Made by a program: the position numbers and the translations under genes. From contig CAWERR010000006.1 of the NCBI GenBank assembly GCA_963811585.1, positions 930,001 to 994,000 on the forward strand: a DNA stretch of 64,000 nt, in the 5' to 3' direction. The notes under the pieces were generated by a model. It searched no databases and was not told the origin of the DNA. It saw only the letters and a program-made list of their open reading frames with translations. This document shows positions 9,804 to 19,026 of this stretch, piece by piece (position 1 is the stretch's first letter; each line of letters opens with the position of its first letter). Source of the stretch: JACDHG01 sp963811585 (lineage in GTDB: Bacteria; Actinomycetota; Actinomycetes; Propionibacteriales; Nocardioidaceae).

Positions 9804-10942
9804 ACTAACCGACCGGTTCCGGCGTCGGCCGACTCGACGCGGCCAACACCCGCAAGCGACTCCGCGGGCAGGCAGACGGTCACGGGGTGGCCGCCGGTCA
9901 GGTCGTCGCGAGCCGTGCTGTTCGTGACCAGCGACTGGACGACCGCGCCGTGCGGGAGGCGGACCATGACCTGAGTGGTCGAGCCGAGGAAGACCGTGCG
10001 GTCGACCATGCCCGGGAGCCGGTTGGCCCCGGTGAGCCCGGCCTCGGCCAGCTCCACGCACTCGGGCCGGATGACCGCGCGGCCGGGGCCGGCCGCGTGG
10101 CCGGCCGGAGCCTGCGCCTTGAGCGTGAACTCGCCGAACCGGATCTGGCGCGGACGATCCGGTGCCGGCGAGGCAGTCGACGTCGAGCAGGTTCGTGACG
10201 CCCAGGAAGTCGGCGACGAACTCCGACGTGGGTTCGCGGTAGACCTCCTCGGGGGTCCCGAGCTGCATGATGCGCCCGCCGTCCATCACGGCCAGCCGGT
10301 CGGACATCTCGAGCGCTTCCTCCTGGTCGTGGGTCACGAACACGAAGGTGATGCCGACCTCGCTCTGCAACGAGGTGAGCTCGCCGCGCAGCGAGTGGCG
10401 GAGCTTGGCATCGAGCGCGCCCAGCGGCTCGTCGAGGAGGAGCACGGCCGGCTCGAGGGCGAGCGCCCGGGCGAGGGCGACGCGCTGCTGTTGTCCGCCG
10501 GACAGCTGGTGCGGGCGGCGCTGCGCGTACTCGGTCAGTCGGACGAGCTCGAGGGCGCCGGCGACCCGGTGCGTCCCGGGCCTTCTTGTCGAGGTCCTTG
10601 CGCCACCGCAGGCCGTACGCGACGTTCTCGCCGGACGTCGAGGTGCGGGAACAGGGCGTAGCTCTGGAAGACGGTGTTGACCGGACGCTTGTGCGCCGGG
10701 GTCTGCGCGACGTCGACGCCGTCGATGAAGATCTGACCGTCGGTGGGCTGCTCGAAACCCGCAAGCATCCGCAGGGTTGTGGTCTTGCCGCACCCGGACG
10801 GGCCGAGCAGGGTGAAGAACTCACCGGGCTTGATCTCGATGTCGATGCCGTCGACCGCGGTCACGCCGTCGAACTCCTTGCGGAGGCCGACGATCGAGAT
10901 CGACCCGCCGGTCGTGTTGCGAGTCCGGTTCGCCGCGCGCCA
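9804..10942 (-). CDS. ABC transporter ATP-binding protein, PotA type (frame-disrupted)
   Basis: About 380 residues. Walker A is LLGPSGCGKTTTLRML, the Q-loop lies in NTVFQSYALFPHL, the signature is LSGGQQQRVALARALAL, Walker B is AVLLLDEPLGALD and the H-loop is FVTHDQEEAL. The C-terminal TOBE region follows (IRPECVELAEAG, VMVRLPHGAVVQ) and ends LRVLAASSRPTPEPVG at 9804. The start is taken as the ATG at 10942 upstream of ISIVGLRKEFDGV, which needs a shift near 10890. Further shifts lie near 10640, 10580, 10160 and 9860. It follows tetR on the same strand after 65 nt and so probably shares the tetR promoter, rather than that of its permease partners, which point towards it. Confidence 0.86.
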
Positions 10943-11007
10943 TGCGCGGAAGTCTAGACGGCTGCTCGACGCGGCTGGTCGCCTCGGGATCTACGTGTCA
11001 TGAACAG

Positions 11008-11698
11008 TTACGCTCGGCGTGCAGCCTTGCGATTGCTGGTGCGGCGGGTGGCGTTCTTCGCGGGTCTGCGCGCGGGCGGCAGCGCGAGCGCCTGTTCGGC
11101 GAAGGTCATGGCGATGTCGAAGGCCCGCTCGGGATCGACGACGTGGTCCTGAGCGCGACCTGGATGGAGAGCCCGTCGAGCAGGACAGCCCAGGTGACGG
11201 CGAAGTCCTCGGCATCGACCGGCTCGATCTCTTCCGCCGGCATGCCGTCCTTGACGACGCCAGCGATCGTGGATCGCCAGCGCTTCTCGAGTTCCACACG
11301 GTCCTTCGCGACCTGCGGGTGTCGAAATGCCTGCGCCCACAGGTCGAACCACAGTCCCCACGCGCCCGGGATCTCGGCGTCCCCATCCGGAACGCACGTC
11401 AGCCGGACCAGCTTCTCCAGCCGGTCGCGTAGCGCCGGGGTGGTGCTCGAGCATCTCGTGCACGCGGACGTAGAACTTGCTCTCGGAGTAACGCAGCGCC
11501 TCGGTCAGCAGGTCGTCCTTGGTGCCGAAGTAGTAGATGACCAGCGCGGGCGAGGCTCCGACCCGCTTGTGCGACATCGGCGATCCGGGTCTCGGAGAAG
11601 CCTCGCTCGGCGATGAGCTCGGCGGCCGCGACCAGCATCTGGTCGCGACGCTGGTCGACGGCTCGAGCGCTGGCTGCGTCGGTTGTCTTGCCTGCCAT
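11008..11698 (-). CDS. TetR family transcriptional regulator (frame-disrupted)
   Basis: ATG at 11698 opens MAGKTTDAASARAVDQRRDQ, and the classical TetR N-terminus follows: LVAAAELIAERGFSETRIADVA (helices 1-2), then after a shift near 11575 the recognition region GASPALVIYYFGTKDDLL and a ligand-binding C-terminal domain (ETLEHH, WAVLLDGLSIQVAL). Length of about 229 residues is slightly long because of a basic C-terminal tail, PARRPAKNATRR. It is divergent from the acyl-CoA ligase gene, with the 16-bp palindrome in the gap, and is followed by the importer ATPase. By TetR-family precedent it represses its own and neighbouring promoters until an inducer binds; the inducer is probably the imported substrate or its CoA ester. 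Confidence 0.88.
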
Positions 11699-11756
11699 CG
11701 CATCCCTCTCGTTTACCTGGTCGCAGACCTTGTGAGAGGACGCTATCACCTCTCTA

Positions 11757-11772
11757 GACTGAACAGTCAGTC
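11757..11772. promoter_or_regulatory. Palindromic operator copy 3 (tetR / acyl-CoA ligase divergent promoter)
   Basis: GACTGAACAGTCAGTC is a palindrome with 6-bp arms GACTGA/TCAGTC and spacer ACAG. It overlaps TAGACT (11755-11760), a good -10 for the ligase gene. Its position between tetR and the ligase suggests autoregulation and control of both directions. Confidence 0.8.
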
Positions 11773-11854
11773 AGGAACGAGTCTCCCTCTGGACGAGAGG
11801 CGAGGCTGTGCAGACGACCACCCAGTACGACGGCGACCGTGGTCGAGGTGCGCG

Positions 11855-13981
11855 GTGACTGACCGCCAGCGCCCTCTGCAGCGTCTGCTCGAGCCACGCT
11901 CGATCGCGGTCGTCGGAGCCAGCGAGCGTCCGCGGGGCTCGTTCGGGGACCGGATGGCCATCGGAGGTGCTGCGCAGCCCGGCGCGGCCGCGCGTCGCAC
12001 CTCGTCCACCCGAAGTACCAGCAGGTCCAGGCGAGCCGTGCGTGCCGTCCCTGCTCGACCTCGCCGATCCGGTCGACCTGGTGATGCTCGGCGTCCCGGA
12101 CTCACGCCCTCCTCGAACAGCTCCAGCGATGCGGCCGACGCGCGGCGACGGCGCGGCGGTCGTGTTCGGCGCGGCTCACGGCGTCGGCGCCGACGTGGCG
12201 GCATCGACGCCAAAGCCGCTGGGATGGCGCTGTGCGGCGCTGGGTCGATGGGGTTCGTCAACCCTGGCACAGGGTATCCGCGCAATCGGCTACGTCGAGC
12301 GCGATCCGCTCGCCGCCGGGCCGTCGCTCTCGTGACCCACTCCGGGTCGCGTCTTCTCCGCGCTGCTTGCGGACGCATCGGCGACTCGACTTCCCGTTGG
12401 CGGTCTCGTCCGGTCAGGAGCTGGTCACCACCACTGGCGGAGTACCTCGCCTACGCGCTAGAGCTCGAGGAGACCCGCGTCGTCGGCCTGTTCGCCGAGA
12501 CGCTGCGTGCACGCCGACGCCCTGCGAGCGCGCCTGGCCCGCGCGGCCGAGCTCGACATCCCGGTCGTCGCCCTCACCGTCGGTGGATCGCCGACAGGGC
12601 GGCGCGATGGTGGCCGCGCACTCGGGCGCGATCGCGGGCGACGACGCGGGCTGGGAGGCGCTCTTCTCGGCGTACGGCGTGCATCGCGTGCGCAGCCTGG
12701 ACGAGATGGTCGACACGCTCGAGATGTTCGCGATCGGTCGGCGGGTGCGGCCGGCACGGCACGCGCCAGCGGCGTCGCGACGGTGCACGACTCCGGCGGC
12801 GAGCGTGCGCTGGTGGCCGACATGCGCAGACGCGCTCGGCGTCCCGTTTGCAGCGCTCTCGCCGACAAGAGCAACGAACTGGTTCCGGCGATGCTCGACC
12901 CAGGGCTCGAACCGACGAACCCGTTGGACGTCTGGGGACGACGGGCCGACACCGAGGCGTTGTTCGCCGACTGCCTGAGCGCGCTTGCCGACGACGACCG
13001 GGCGTCGCCGTGGTGGTCGGCGGCGCTCGACCTGGTCGAGGAGTACGACGGCGACGAGTCCTACCCGCGCGCCATCCAGGCCGTGCTCGGCGCGCACGAC
13101 AAGCCCGTGGCCGTGCTGAGCAATATCGCGAGCCGGATCGACCAGCAGCAGGCGGCGGCTGCTGCGCGCGGCCGGGGTGCCGGTGCTCGAGGGCACCGAC
13201 AGCGGGTTGCGGGCACTGCGCCACCTGCTGGACGCACGGCATCGTCACGACTGCGCGCCCACCGGTGTCGTGGACGTCGACCGAGCGAGCCCGATGGCGG
13301 CAATGGCTGGCATCGCGGACGGTCTCGACGCCACGATGTCGTTGGACGTGCTCCGCGACTACGGCATCGCGGCCGTCCAGACCTGCCTGCGTCGGTCGGC
13401 CCTGAGGCCGCGGCGGGTGCCGCCGAGCAGCTCGGGTATCCCGTGGTGCTCAAGACGGCCGAGCCGGGCGATCCAGCACAAGACAGATGCGCGCGGCGTC
13501 CTGCCGGGCCTCGGTCGACGCGGCTGCGGTCGCAGCCGCCTACGACGACCTGGCGGATCGGTTGGGCGGCCGTGTCGTCGTACAGCAGCAGGTGCCGGCC
13601 GGCGTCGAGGTCGCACTCGGCCTCGTGCGCGATCCCGCTGCTCGGTCCGCTCGTCGTGGTCGCGACCGGCGGCACCCTCATCGAGGTGATCCAGCAGCGG
13701 CAGGTGGCGTTGCCGCCGCTCTGTCCCGCCGCCTCGCCGGCGAGCTCGCTCGACCGGCTGCCGACGTGGCTGTCTCACCTGCTGGCGATGGCGTGCGTCG
13801 GCCGAGCAGCCGGTCGAATCCGCGCTGGCCGTGCGTGCGAGCGCGATGGTGGCGATCAGTCAGCTGGCCTCGAGCTCGGCGACGTCGCTCGAGCGCGCTC
13901 GACGTCAACCCGCTGATCTGCGGCCGCGGGAGCGGTGGCGGTCGACGCTCTGTCCGACGCCAATCCTCGCTCCCTCGACGC
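11855..13981 (+). CDS. Acetate-CoA ligase family protein (NDP/ADP-forming acyl-CoA synthetase), frame-disrupted
   Basis: GTG at 11855 begins VTDRQRPLQRLLEPRSIAVVGASERP, the typical start of the CoA-binding domain. The fused ACS-type order follows: CoA-binding domain, succinyl-CoA-ligase-like domains (VALVTHSGS, ALTVGGSPTGGAMVAAHSGA, with the active-site His in AAHSGA, and NPLDVWG), then an ATP-grasp domain (YGIAAVQT, LGYPVVLKTAEPGIQHKTDAGGV, LLGPLVVVATGGT, LDVNPLI). About 705 residues; at least ten shifts between 11.96 and 13.93 kb. The last codons are uncertain because no stop fits the final frame before the convergent FAD gene. It should activate a short-chain or substituted acid with CoA and ATP, feeding the acyl-CoA dehydrogenase. 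Confidence 0.85.
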
Positions 13982-15222
13982 TCAGAGCGCGCCGGTCGCC
14001 TGCTCGAGCCGACTTCGGGGAAGGGCAGCGCGATCGGGTCGGCGGCAAGCTGGCTGCGGCCGTGCTCGTCGAACCGGTCGAGCCCGAGGTCGGACGTGTC
14101 GACCACGTCGGTCTGACGCTCGAGCACCAGGTCGGCGGCCGCGCGGGAGACGCCTGGCCCCCACATCATCCCGTGACCGCCAGCGGCGGCGACCGTCGTG
14201 CCGTCGACCGGCGCCTTCGGCGGTGAGCAGCGGGCCGAGGATCGGGAGGTGGTCGGGCGTGAAGTCGATGGTCGCAGCCCAGGCCTTGCGGAGCCCGAGC
14301 TGCGCCGTGAGCGGGCACGAGCGTCGCCATCCGCTGGCGGGCCTGGTCGTAGTACGCCCAGTCGAACTCGTGAGCGACGCCCGGCGGCTCCGTCGGGGTT
14401 GCTCATCCCCCACAGGATGCCGCCCTCCTCGGGCCGCCAGTAGATGCCGGACGCGACATCGAAGACCATCGGGAGCCGCTCGGCTGCGAGAGTCCGGGTG
14501 GTCCTCGCGTGACCACGACCTGATGACGGGCACCGCCGACCGGGATCCGCGCCCCCGCCACGCGTGCCGACGGCGGCCAGGGTGGGTCCTCCGGTGAGCA
14601 CGACCCGCTCGGTGGAGATGTCGCCCGCCGTCGTACGAACATCCGTCACGCGGCCACCGTGCGCGTGACAACCCGGTGAACGTCGTGTGCTCGAAGAAGC
14701 TCGACCCCGGAGCGCAGACCAGGCCGCGGTGTAGGCCAGCACGTTGCTCGGCGGGTCGATGTAGCCGTCCCCCGGGGCGTAGGAAGCACCTAGCGTCACG
14801 CCAGGCGTCATGGCGCGGGTTCATCGCGTCGACCTCGTCGGTCTCGACCCAGCGCACGTCGAGGCCGAGCCGCTTGCTGCATCGCGATCCGAGCCTTCGC
14901 GTCGGCGACCTCCGAGTCGGTGAAGCACGGCATGAAGTAGCCCTGCTCGACGAAGCCGGAGTCGACGCCAGGTGCTCACGCTGACTGCGGTAGAAGTCGC
15001 GGCGTGAACATGCCCAGCCGGACAGCCGTCTCCGTGCCACCTTGTGCCCTGACCATCCCGGCGGCGCGCGAGCTGGCGCCCTTGCCCAGAGTGTTCGACT
15101 CGACCAGGACGACCCGTCGAGTCCCTGCACGCTCGAGGAACCAGGCACACCAGGCGCCGATCGTGTCCGCCCCCGACCACGACCGCGTCCGCAGTGCGCG
15201 GTAAGGAGCTGCCACTGGTCAC
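13982..15222 (-). CDS. FAD-dependent amine/amino acid oxidoreductase, DAO family (frame-disrupted)
   Basis: GTG at 15222 gives VTSGSSLPRTADAVVVGGG, a Rossmann FAD-binding N-terminus, then VVLVESNTLGKGASSRAAGMVR as in sarcosine, dimethylglycine and D-amino acid oxidases. YAPGDGYIDPPSNVL, GIYWRPEEGGILWGMSNPDG, FTPDHLPILGPL and the C-terminal FAD contact AAAGGHGMMWGPGVSRA fit the DAO superfamily. About 412 residues; shifts near 15170, 14985, 14940, 14870, 14800, 14690, 14530, 14390, 14320 and 14215. It is divergent from the acyl-CoA dehydrogenase across operator copy 4. Alongside a Rieske oxygenase, a role in oxidative N-dealkylation of a secondary or tertiary amine is likely but not shown. Confidence 0.84.
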
Positions 15223-15241
15223 AGCAGCCCACGCTGGCATA

Positions 15242-15257
15242 GACTGAACAGTCAGTC
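15242..15257. promoter_or_regulatory. Palindromic operator copy 4 (FAD oxidoreductase / acyl-CoA dehydrogenase divergent promoter)
   Basis: GACTGAACAGTCAGTC is identical to copy 3 and again overlaps TAGACT (15240-15245). It lies in the short gap between the FAD oxidoreductase start (15222) and the acyl-CoA dehydrogenase start (15301), so one site can control both genes. Confidence 0.8.
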
Positions 15258-15300
15258 AAGAACCCCGAATGGCCGAGAGGCAGGCCCACTGTGGCTGCGC

Positions 15301-16473
15301 ATGTACGGACTGTCAGAAGACGACCTCGCCCTTCAAGCAACAGCGCGCGCGTTCGCCGACGAGCTCATCCCGTTCGAGGTGGAAGCCGAGACGTCGCATG
15401 GCGAGCTGGCCGAAGGGATGATCGACAAGCATCGAGCCAGGGCCGATCGGCGCTTGGCCTGTACGCGACCAACATGCCCGACGTCGGTCGGCGGCCGCGG
15501 CTGCAGCGACGCTGCAACAGGTGCTCGTGCAGGAACAGGCCGGCCGGGTGACCAACGCGCTGGGCTGGGTCATGGGCACTCCGCCCGCCTGGTGGGCCGA
15601 CGTGGCTAACGACTACCAGCTCGAGCGGTGGCTGCTGCCGACCGTGCGCGGCAGAGATGTCCGAGTGCTACGCGATCACCGAAGCGGATGCCGGATCCGA
15701 CGTAGCAGCCTGCAAGCCACTGCCCGGCGCGATGGCGACGACTACGTGCTCAACGGCGAGAAGTGGCACGTCACGTCGTACAACGAGGCCGCCTACGCGT
15801 TCTTCCAGGCGGTGCTGACAACGGGGCACCATGCCGGCGAGCACGCGCTCTTCGTGGTCGACATGCCGAGTCCCGGAGTGCGCGTGGTCCGAACCCCCGA
15901 GTACTCCCACACGATTTGCGCACGACCACCCGATCGTCGCGTTCGAGGACGTTCGCGTGCCGGCCTCCCACCTCGTCGGTGGCGAGGGCGACGGGATGTC
16001 GTTCTCCTACGAGTGGTTCCGCTTCGAGCGCATGATGGTCGCCGCCCGCTGTCTCGGCGCGGCCGAGCGCCTCATCGAGGAAGCGACCGCCTTCGCACGC
16101 GACCGGATCGTCAGTGGCGAGCCGCTCCTTCAGCGGCAGCTCGTCGCAGGCCATGCTGGCCGACAGCGTGACCGAGCTGTACGCCGCCCGTCCATGGTCT
16201 ACGAGACCGCCAGGTCAATCGACGGGGGCATCGACCTCAAGGTGGCGCACGCCCGCTGCGCGATGGTCAAGCTCTACGCCTCGGAGATGGCCGGCCGGGT
16301 CGCCGACCGAGTCGGTGCAGATCTTCGGCGGCCGCGGCTACATGCGCGAGAACGTGGCTGAGCGCTTCAACCGCGAGCTCCGGGTCGAGCGGATCTGGGA
16401 GGGGGCCAGCGAGATCCAGCGCGTGATCATCGCCGACCAGCTCGCCAAGCGCGGCCTGTCCGCCCTCATCTGA
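15301..16473 (+). CDS. Acyl-CoA dehydrogenase family protein (frame-disrupted)
   Basis: ATG at 15301 gives MYGLSEDDLALQATARAF, the standard N-terminal helix. The middle domain carries ITEADAGSD-like residues in a broken stretch, then DYVLNGEKWHVTS, VRVVRTPEYSH and FEDVRVPASHLVGGEGDGM. The C-terminal helices include FRFERMMVAARCLGAAERLIEEA and VQIFGGRGYMRENVAERFNRELRVERIWEGASEIQ, where E in WEGASEIQ aligns with the catalytic base region. About 390 residues; shifts near 15430, 15500, 15650, 15920, 16150 and 16315. It would oxidise the CoA ester made by the nearby ligase, passing electrons to an electron-transfer flavoprotein. Substrate chain length cannot be judged. Confidence 0.87.
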
Positions 16474-17165
16474 CGTGCGTATCAGCCGTGGGCGGGGTCG
16501 TCGAGCTGAGGTCGACCGGCTCGGGCAGCGTCTGCGCGTTGTAGTCGACGATCTGCCAGCCGTACGTCGTGGTGCTGCTCGAGCACGGTCCAGGCGCAGT
16601 TCGACATACCGGCGAGCATCTCGCGAAGCTCGCAGCGGCACCCCGAAGAACGCGAGCAGTCCAGTTCGCAAGGAGGCGCCATGGCCGACCAGGACGCCGG
16701 TCTCGCCGGGCTGCAGCAGTTCCGCGGCCTCCGTTAGCACCGCCAGCATCCGATCACGTACTTCGACAAGCGTCTCGGCCCCCGGGATCGTGCACCTCCT
16801 CGACTCCCCGTCAACTCGCTCGCGAGGCCTCGGGGAACGCCGCCCGGAACTCCGCCCGGGTCATCCCTTGCCGCTCGCCGACGTCGTACTCCCGAAGCCG
16901 CTTGTCGAGCACCAGGCCTCGCCCGGTCAGAGCCACGATCTCCTCTGCCGTCTCACGGGCTCGGGCTAGGTCGCTCGACCAGACGAAGGCCGGCTCGTAC
17001 GTCGCCAGGAACGGCGCTGCCCGCGCAGCCTGCGCAAGCCCGACCTCGTCGAGCGAGACGTTCGCGTGTCCTTGAGCCTTCTCGATCATGTTCCACTCCG
17101 TGCGGCCATGGCGCGACGAGCACGAGCCGCCGGGGCCGCTCATCGGGCCCTGCGAACGGGATCAC
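16466..17165 (-). CDS. Histidine phosphatase (phosphoglycerate mutase-like) family protein, frame-disrupted
   Basis: GTG at 17165 begins VIPFAGPDERPRRLVLV, leading into the catalytic RHGRTEWN after one extra base near 17110. Further family motifs are WSSDLARARETAEEI, LREYDVGERQGMT and, in a second frame, GETGVLVGHGASLR with the second catalytic His. The C-terminus continues after a shift near 16640 and ends close to or just inside the end of the acyl-CoA dehydrogenase gene. About 230 residues. It starts 9 nt after rsfS, and a phosphatase in the nadD-rsfS operon is common in Actinobacteria. The physiological substrate is unknown. Confidence 0.82.
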
Positions 17166-17174
17166 GCGGTCGAC

Positions 17175-17578
17175 TCACTCCCGTCGGCGCCGCGTGCGCG
17201 GCCCTGCCCACTGCTCGACGGACTCCGGGAGGGCGATCACCGGGCAGTCGCGCCAGATCCGCTCGAGTGAGTAGTAGAGACGCGCCTTCTTCGTGCTGCA
17301 CGTGGATGACGACGTCGCCATAGTCGATCAGCACCCAGCGGCCGTCGCGCTCGCCCTCGCGCCGGATCGGTTTGGCGTCGGACAGCACGGAGCTTCTCTT
17401 CGATCTCGTCGACGATCGCCTTGACCTGCCGGTCGTTCGGTGCCGAGCAGAGCACGAACGCGTCAGTGATGACCAACTGGTCCGACACGTCGAAGGCGAT
17501 GATGTGCTGCGCCTGCTTGTCGGAGGCGGCCTGGGCTGCGATGGTCACGAGCTCGATAGCCCGCTCAGTTGCTGTCAC
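17175..17578 (-). CDS. rsfS: Ribosome silencing factor RsfS
   Basis: GTG at 17578 overlaps the nadD stop as GTGA and is preceded by GAAAGAAAG. The protein (about 134 residues) begins TATERAIELVTIAAQAASDK and has the RsfS core IIAFDVSDQLVITDAFVLCSA, NDRQVKAIVDEIEEKL, KPIRREGERDGRWVLIDYGD and VVIHVQHEE. Two shifts, near 17392 and 17290, are each explained by one extra base in a CC or GG pair; removing them gives HEEARLYYSLERIW and a C-terminus RRRRE. RsfS binds ribosomal protein L14 and blocks subunit joining in starved cells. Confidence 0.93.
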
Positions 17579-18214
17579 AATGCTGTGCTTTCTTTCGGGG
17601 ATAGGGAGGCGGGCTGGTAGAGGCCGCGTTTCGCGATGTACTGGACGACGCCGTCGGGGACGAGATACCACACCGGCTCGCCCTTCTGGGCGCGAGCGCG
17701 GCACTCCGTCGACGAGATGGCGAGCGCGGGCACCTCGATGATCGAGACGCGGTTTGTTGGCAGCCCGTCGAGGGTCGATGCGTCGATCGGGGTGCCCGGC
17801 CGGGTGCAGCCCACGAAGTATGCGAGCTCGAACACCTTGTCGGCGTCATGCCAGGTGACGATCTGGTGAAGTGCGTCGGCACCGGTGATGAAGAAGAACT
17901 CCGCGTCCGGTCGTACCGCTGTCAGGTCGCGCAAGCGTGTCGATTGTGTACGTCGGTCCGCCACGGTCGATGTCAACCCGCGACACAGAGAAGTGCGGGT
18001 TGGACGCCGTCGCGATGACCGTCATCAGGTAGCGGTCCTCGGCAGGAGACACCTGACGTTCGGACTTCTGCCAGGGCTCGCCGGTGGGGACGAAGATGAC
18101 CTCGTCGAGGTCAAACCAGGCCTGCACCTCCGACGCGGCGACCAGGTGGCCATGGTGGATCGGATCGAACGTGCCGCCCATCACCCCGATGCGGCGCGGA
18201 GTGAGCTCGCTCAA
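17575..18214 (-). CDS. nadD: Nicotinate-nucleotide adenylyltransferase NadD (one frameshift)
   Basis: NadD transfers AMP from ATP to nicotinate mononucleotide in NAD synthesis. The protein starts MSELTPRRIGVMGGTFDPIHHGH, with the nucleotidyltransferase motif GGTFDPIHHGH at residues 13-23, then IFVPTGEPWQK, GGPTYTIDT, FFITGADAL and the C-terminal ISSTECRARAQKGEPVWYLVP. One extra A in a pair at 17933-17934 breaks the frame; without it the sequence reads TIDTLRDLTAVRP as expected. It overlaps rsfS by four nucleotides and starts 10 nt after a small membrane protein gene. Confidence 0.94.
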
Positions 18215-18224
18215 GCGCGTCCGA

Positions 18225-18365
18225 TCAAGAGTGATGCCGACCCTTGCCGAACATCAGCAGCGCCAGGAGCAAGACAAGGAGCAGCCCCAACGCCACGGCG
18301 CCGAACACCCACGGGTCGGCGGGCAGCTCACGCAGGGGCTCTGCAGCGCGATAGTCCAAGGCCAT
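18225..18365 (-). CDS. Small single-pass membrane protein upstream of nadD
   Basis: A 46-residue product is predicted from ATG at 18365: a short polar N-terminus (MALDYRAAEPLRELPADP), one hydrophobic helix of about 20 residues rich in Leu, Val and Ala (roughly residues 19-40) and a basic tail FGKGRHHS. It ends 10 nt before nadD and is on the same strand, so it is probably the first gene of the nadD-rsfS-phosphatase operon. I do not recognise the family. The membrane helix, the start codon and the tight spacing support a real gene. Confidence 0.6.
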   Translation of the reverse strand: MALDYRAAEPLRELPADPWVFGAVALGLLLVLLLALLMFGKGRHHS

Positions 18366-18437
18366 GTCTCCCAGCGTATCGGGTCGGAGGCAATAACAGG
18401 TCGACACCTACTCCCGGCCGCAGCAGACTCAGCGGCG

Positions 18438-18941
18438 ATGACCAGATCTGATATCCCGCCTGCGTGGGACGAACGCAGCATGTTGACGACGTTTCTCGAC
18501 TACACCCGCGACACGGTCCGGATGAAGTGCGAGGACCTGGCCGATGAACACGTCGGCGCCGCTCCCCTGCCGACGTCACCCTTGATGACGATCGGCGGGA
18601 TCGTCAGTCACCTGCGCTGGGTCGAGCACAGCTGGATCGAGACCCGGTTCGCCGGCGGTCCTGATCTAGGCCCCTGGACCGACGAGGAGCCCGACAAGGA
18701 GTTCTCCATTGGCGCCGAGACGCCCGTGCAGCAGCTCTTGGACGAGTATGCAGACCAGGCCCGCCGCAACGATGCGATCGTCGCGGCACACGACCTCGAT
18801 GACCACTCGGTCGCCACCATGCGCTCCGGTGAGCCCGTCACGCTGCGGTGGATCATCATGCACCTGATCGAGGAGACCGCCCGTCACAACGGCCATCTCG
18901 ACATCCTTCGAGAGCTCGCCGACGGCGTCACCGGAGACTGA
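18438..18941 (+). CDS. DinB / DUF664 family protein
   Basis: This 167-residue protein starts MTRSDIPPAWDERSMLTTFLDYTRDT at ATG 18438. It has the four-helix DinB-type layout: a conserved His in IGGIVSHLRWVEHSWIE, a central stretch VQQLLDEYADQARRNDAIV, and the C-terminal IMHLIEETARHNGHLDILRE, whose histidines form the expected metal site. Members are metal-dependent thiol transferases or hydrolases, often using mycothiol in Actinobacteria. It is divergent from the nadD operon and convergent with proA, with a hairpin between them. Confidence 0.85.
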   Translation: MTRSDIPPAWDERSMLTTFLDYTRDTVRMKCEDLADEHVGAAPLPTSPLMTIGGIVSHLRWVEHSWIETRFAGGPDLGPWTDEEPDKEFSIGAETPVQQLLDEYADQARRNDAIVAAHDLDDHSVATMRSGEPVTLRWIIMHLIEETARHNGHLDILRELADGVTGD

Positions 18942-18952
18942 CGACCCTCGCT

Positions 18953-19003
18953 GGTCGAGCCTGTCGAGACCCGAGAGCACCCGGGGGCTTGACAAGCTCG
19001 ACC
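18953..19003. terminator. Hairpin of an intergenic inverted-repeat family, between convergent genes
   Basis: Arms GGTCGAGCCTGTCGAGACC and GGCTTGACAAGCTCGACC pair across a short GC-rich loop. It lies between the convergent DinB-type gene and proA, so it can serve as a terminator for both. No U-tract follows, as is common in high-GC Actinobacteria. A related copy is at 20511. Confidence 0.65.
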
Positions 19004-19026
19004 GCCGGACTAACGCCAGTGGACGT

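Noticed and set aside
3705..16473. tRNA-Ala as attachment site of an integrated element carrying the catabolic island
   Set aside because: No integrase gene and no repeat of the tRNA 3' end were seen at the other side of the island.
2818..16500. Catabolic island as a decaying pseudogene cluster
   Set aside because: The indels are of the same kind and density as in essential genes elsewhere in the window, catalytic motifs are intact, and the four operators are well preserved.
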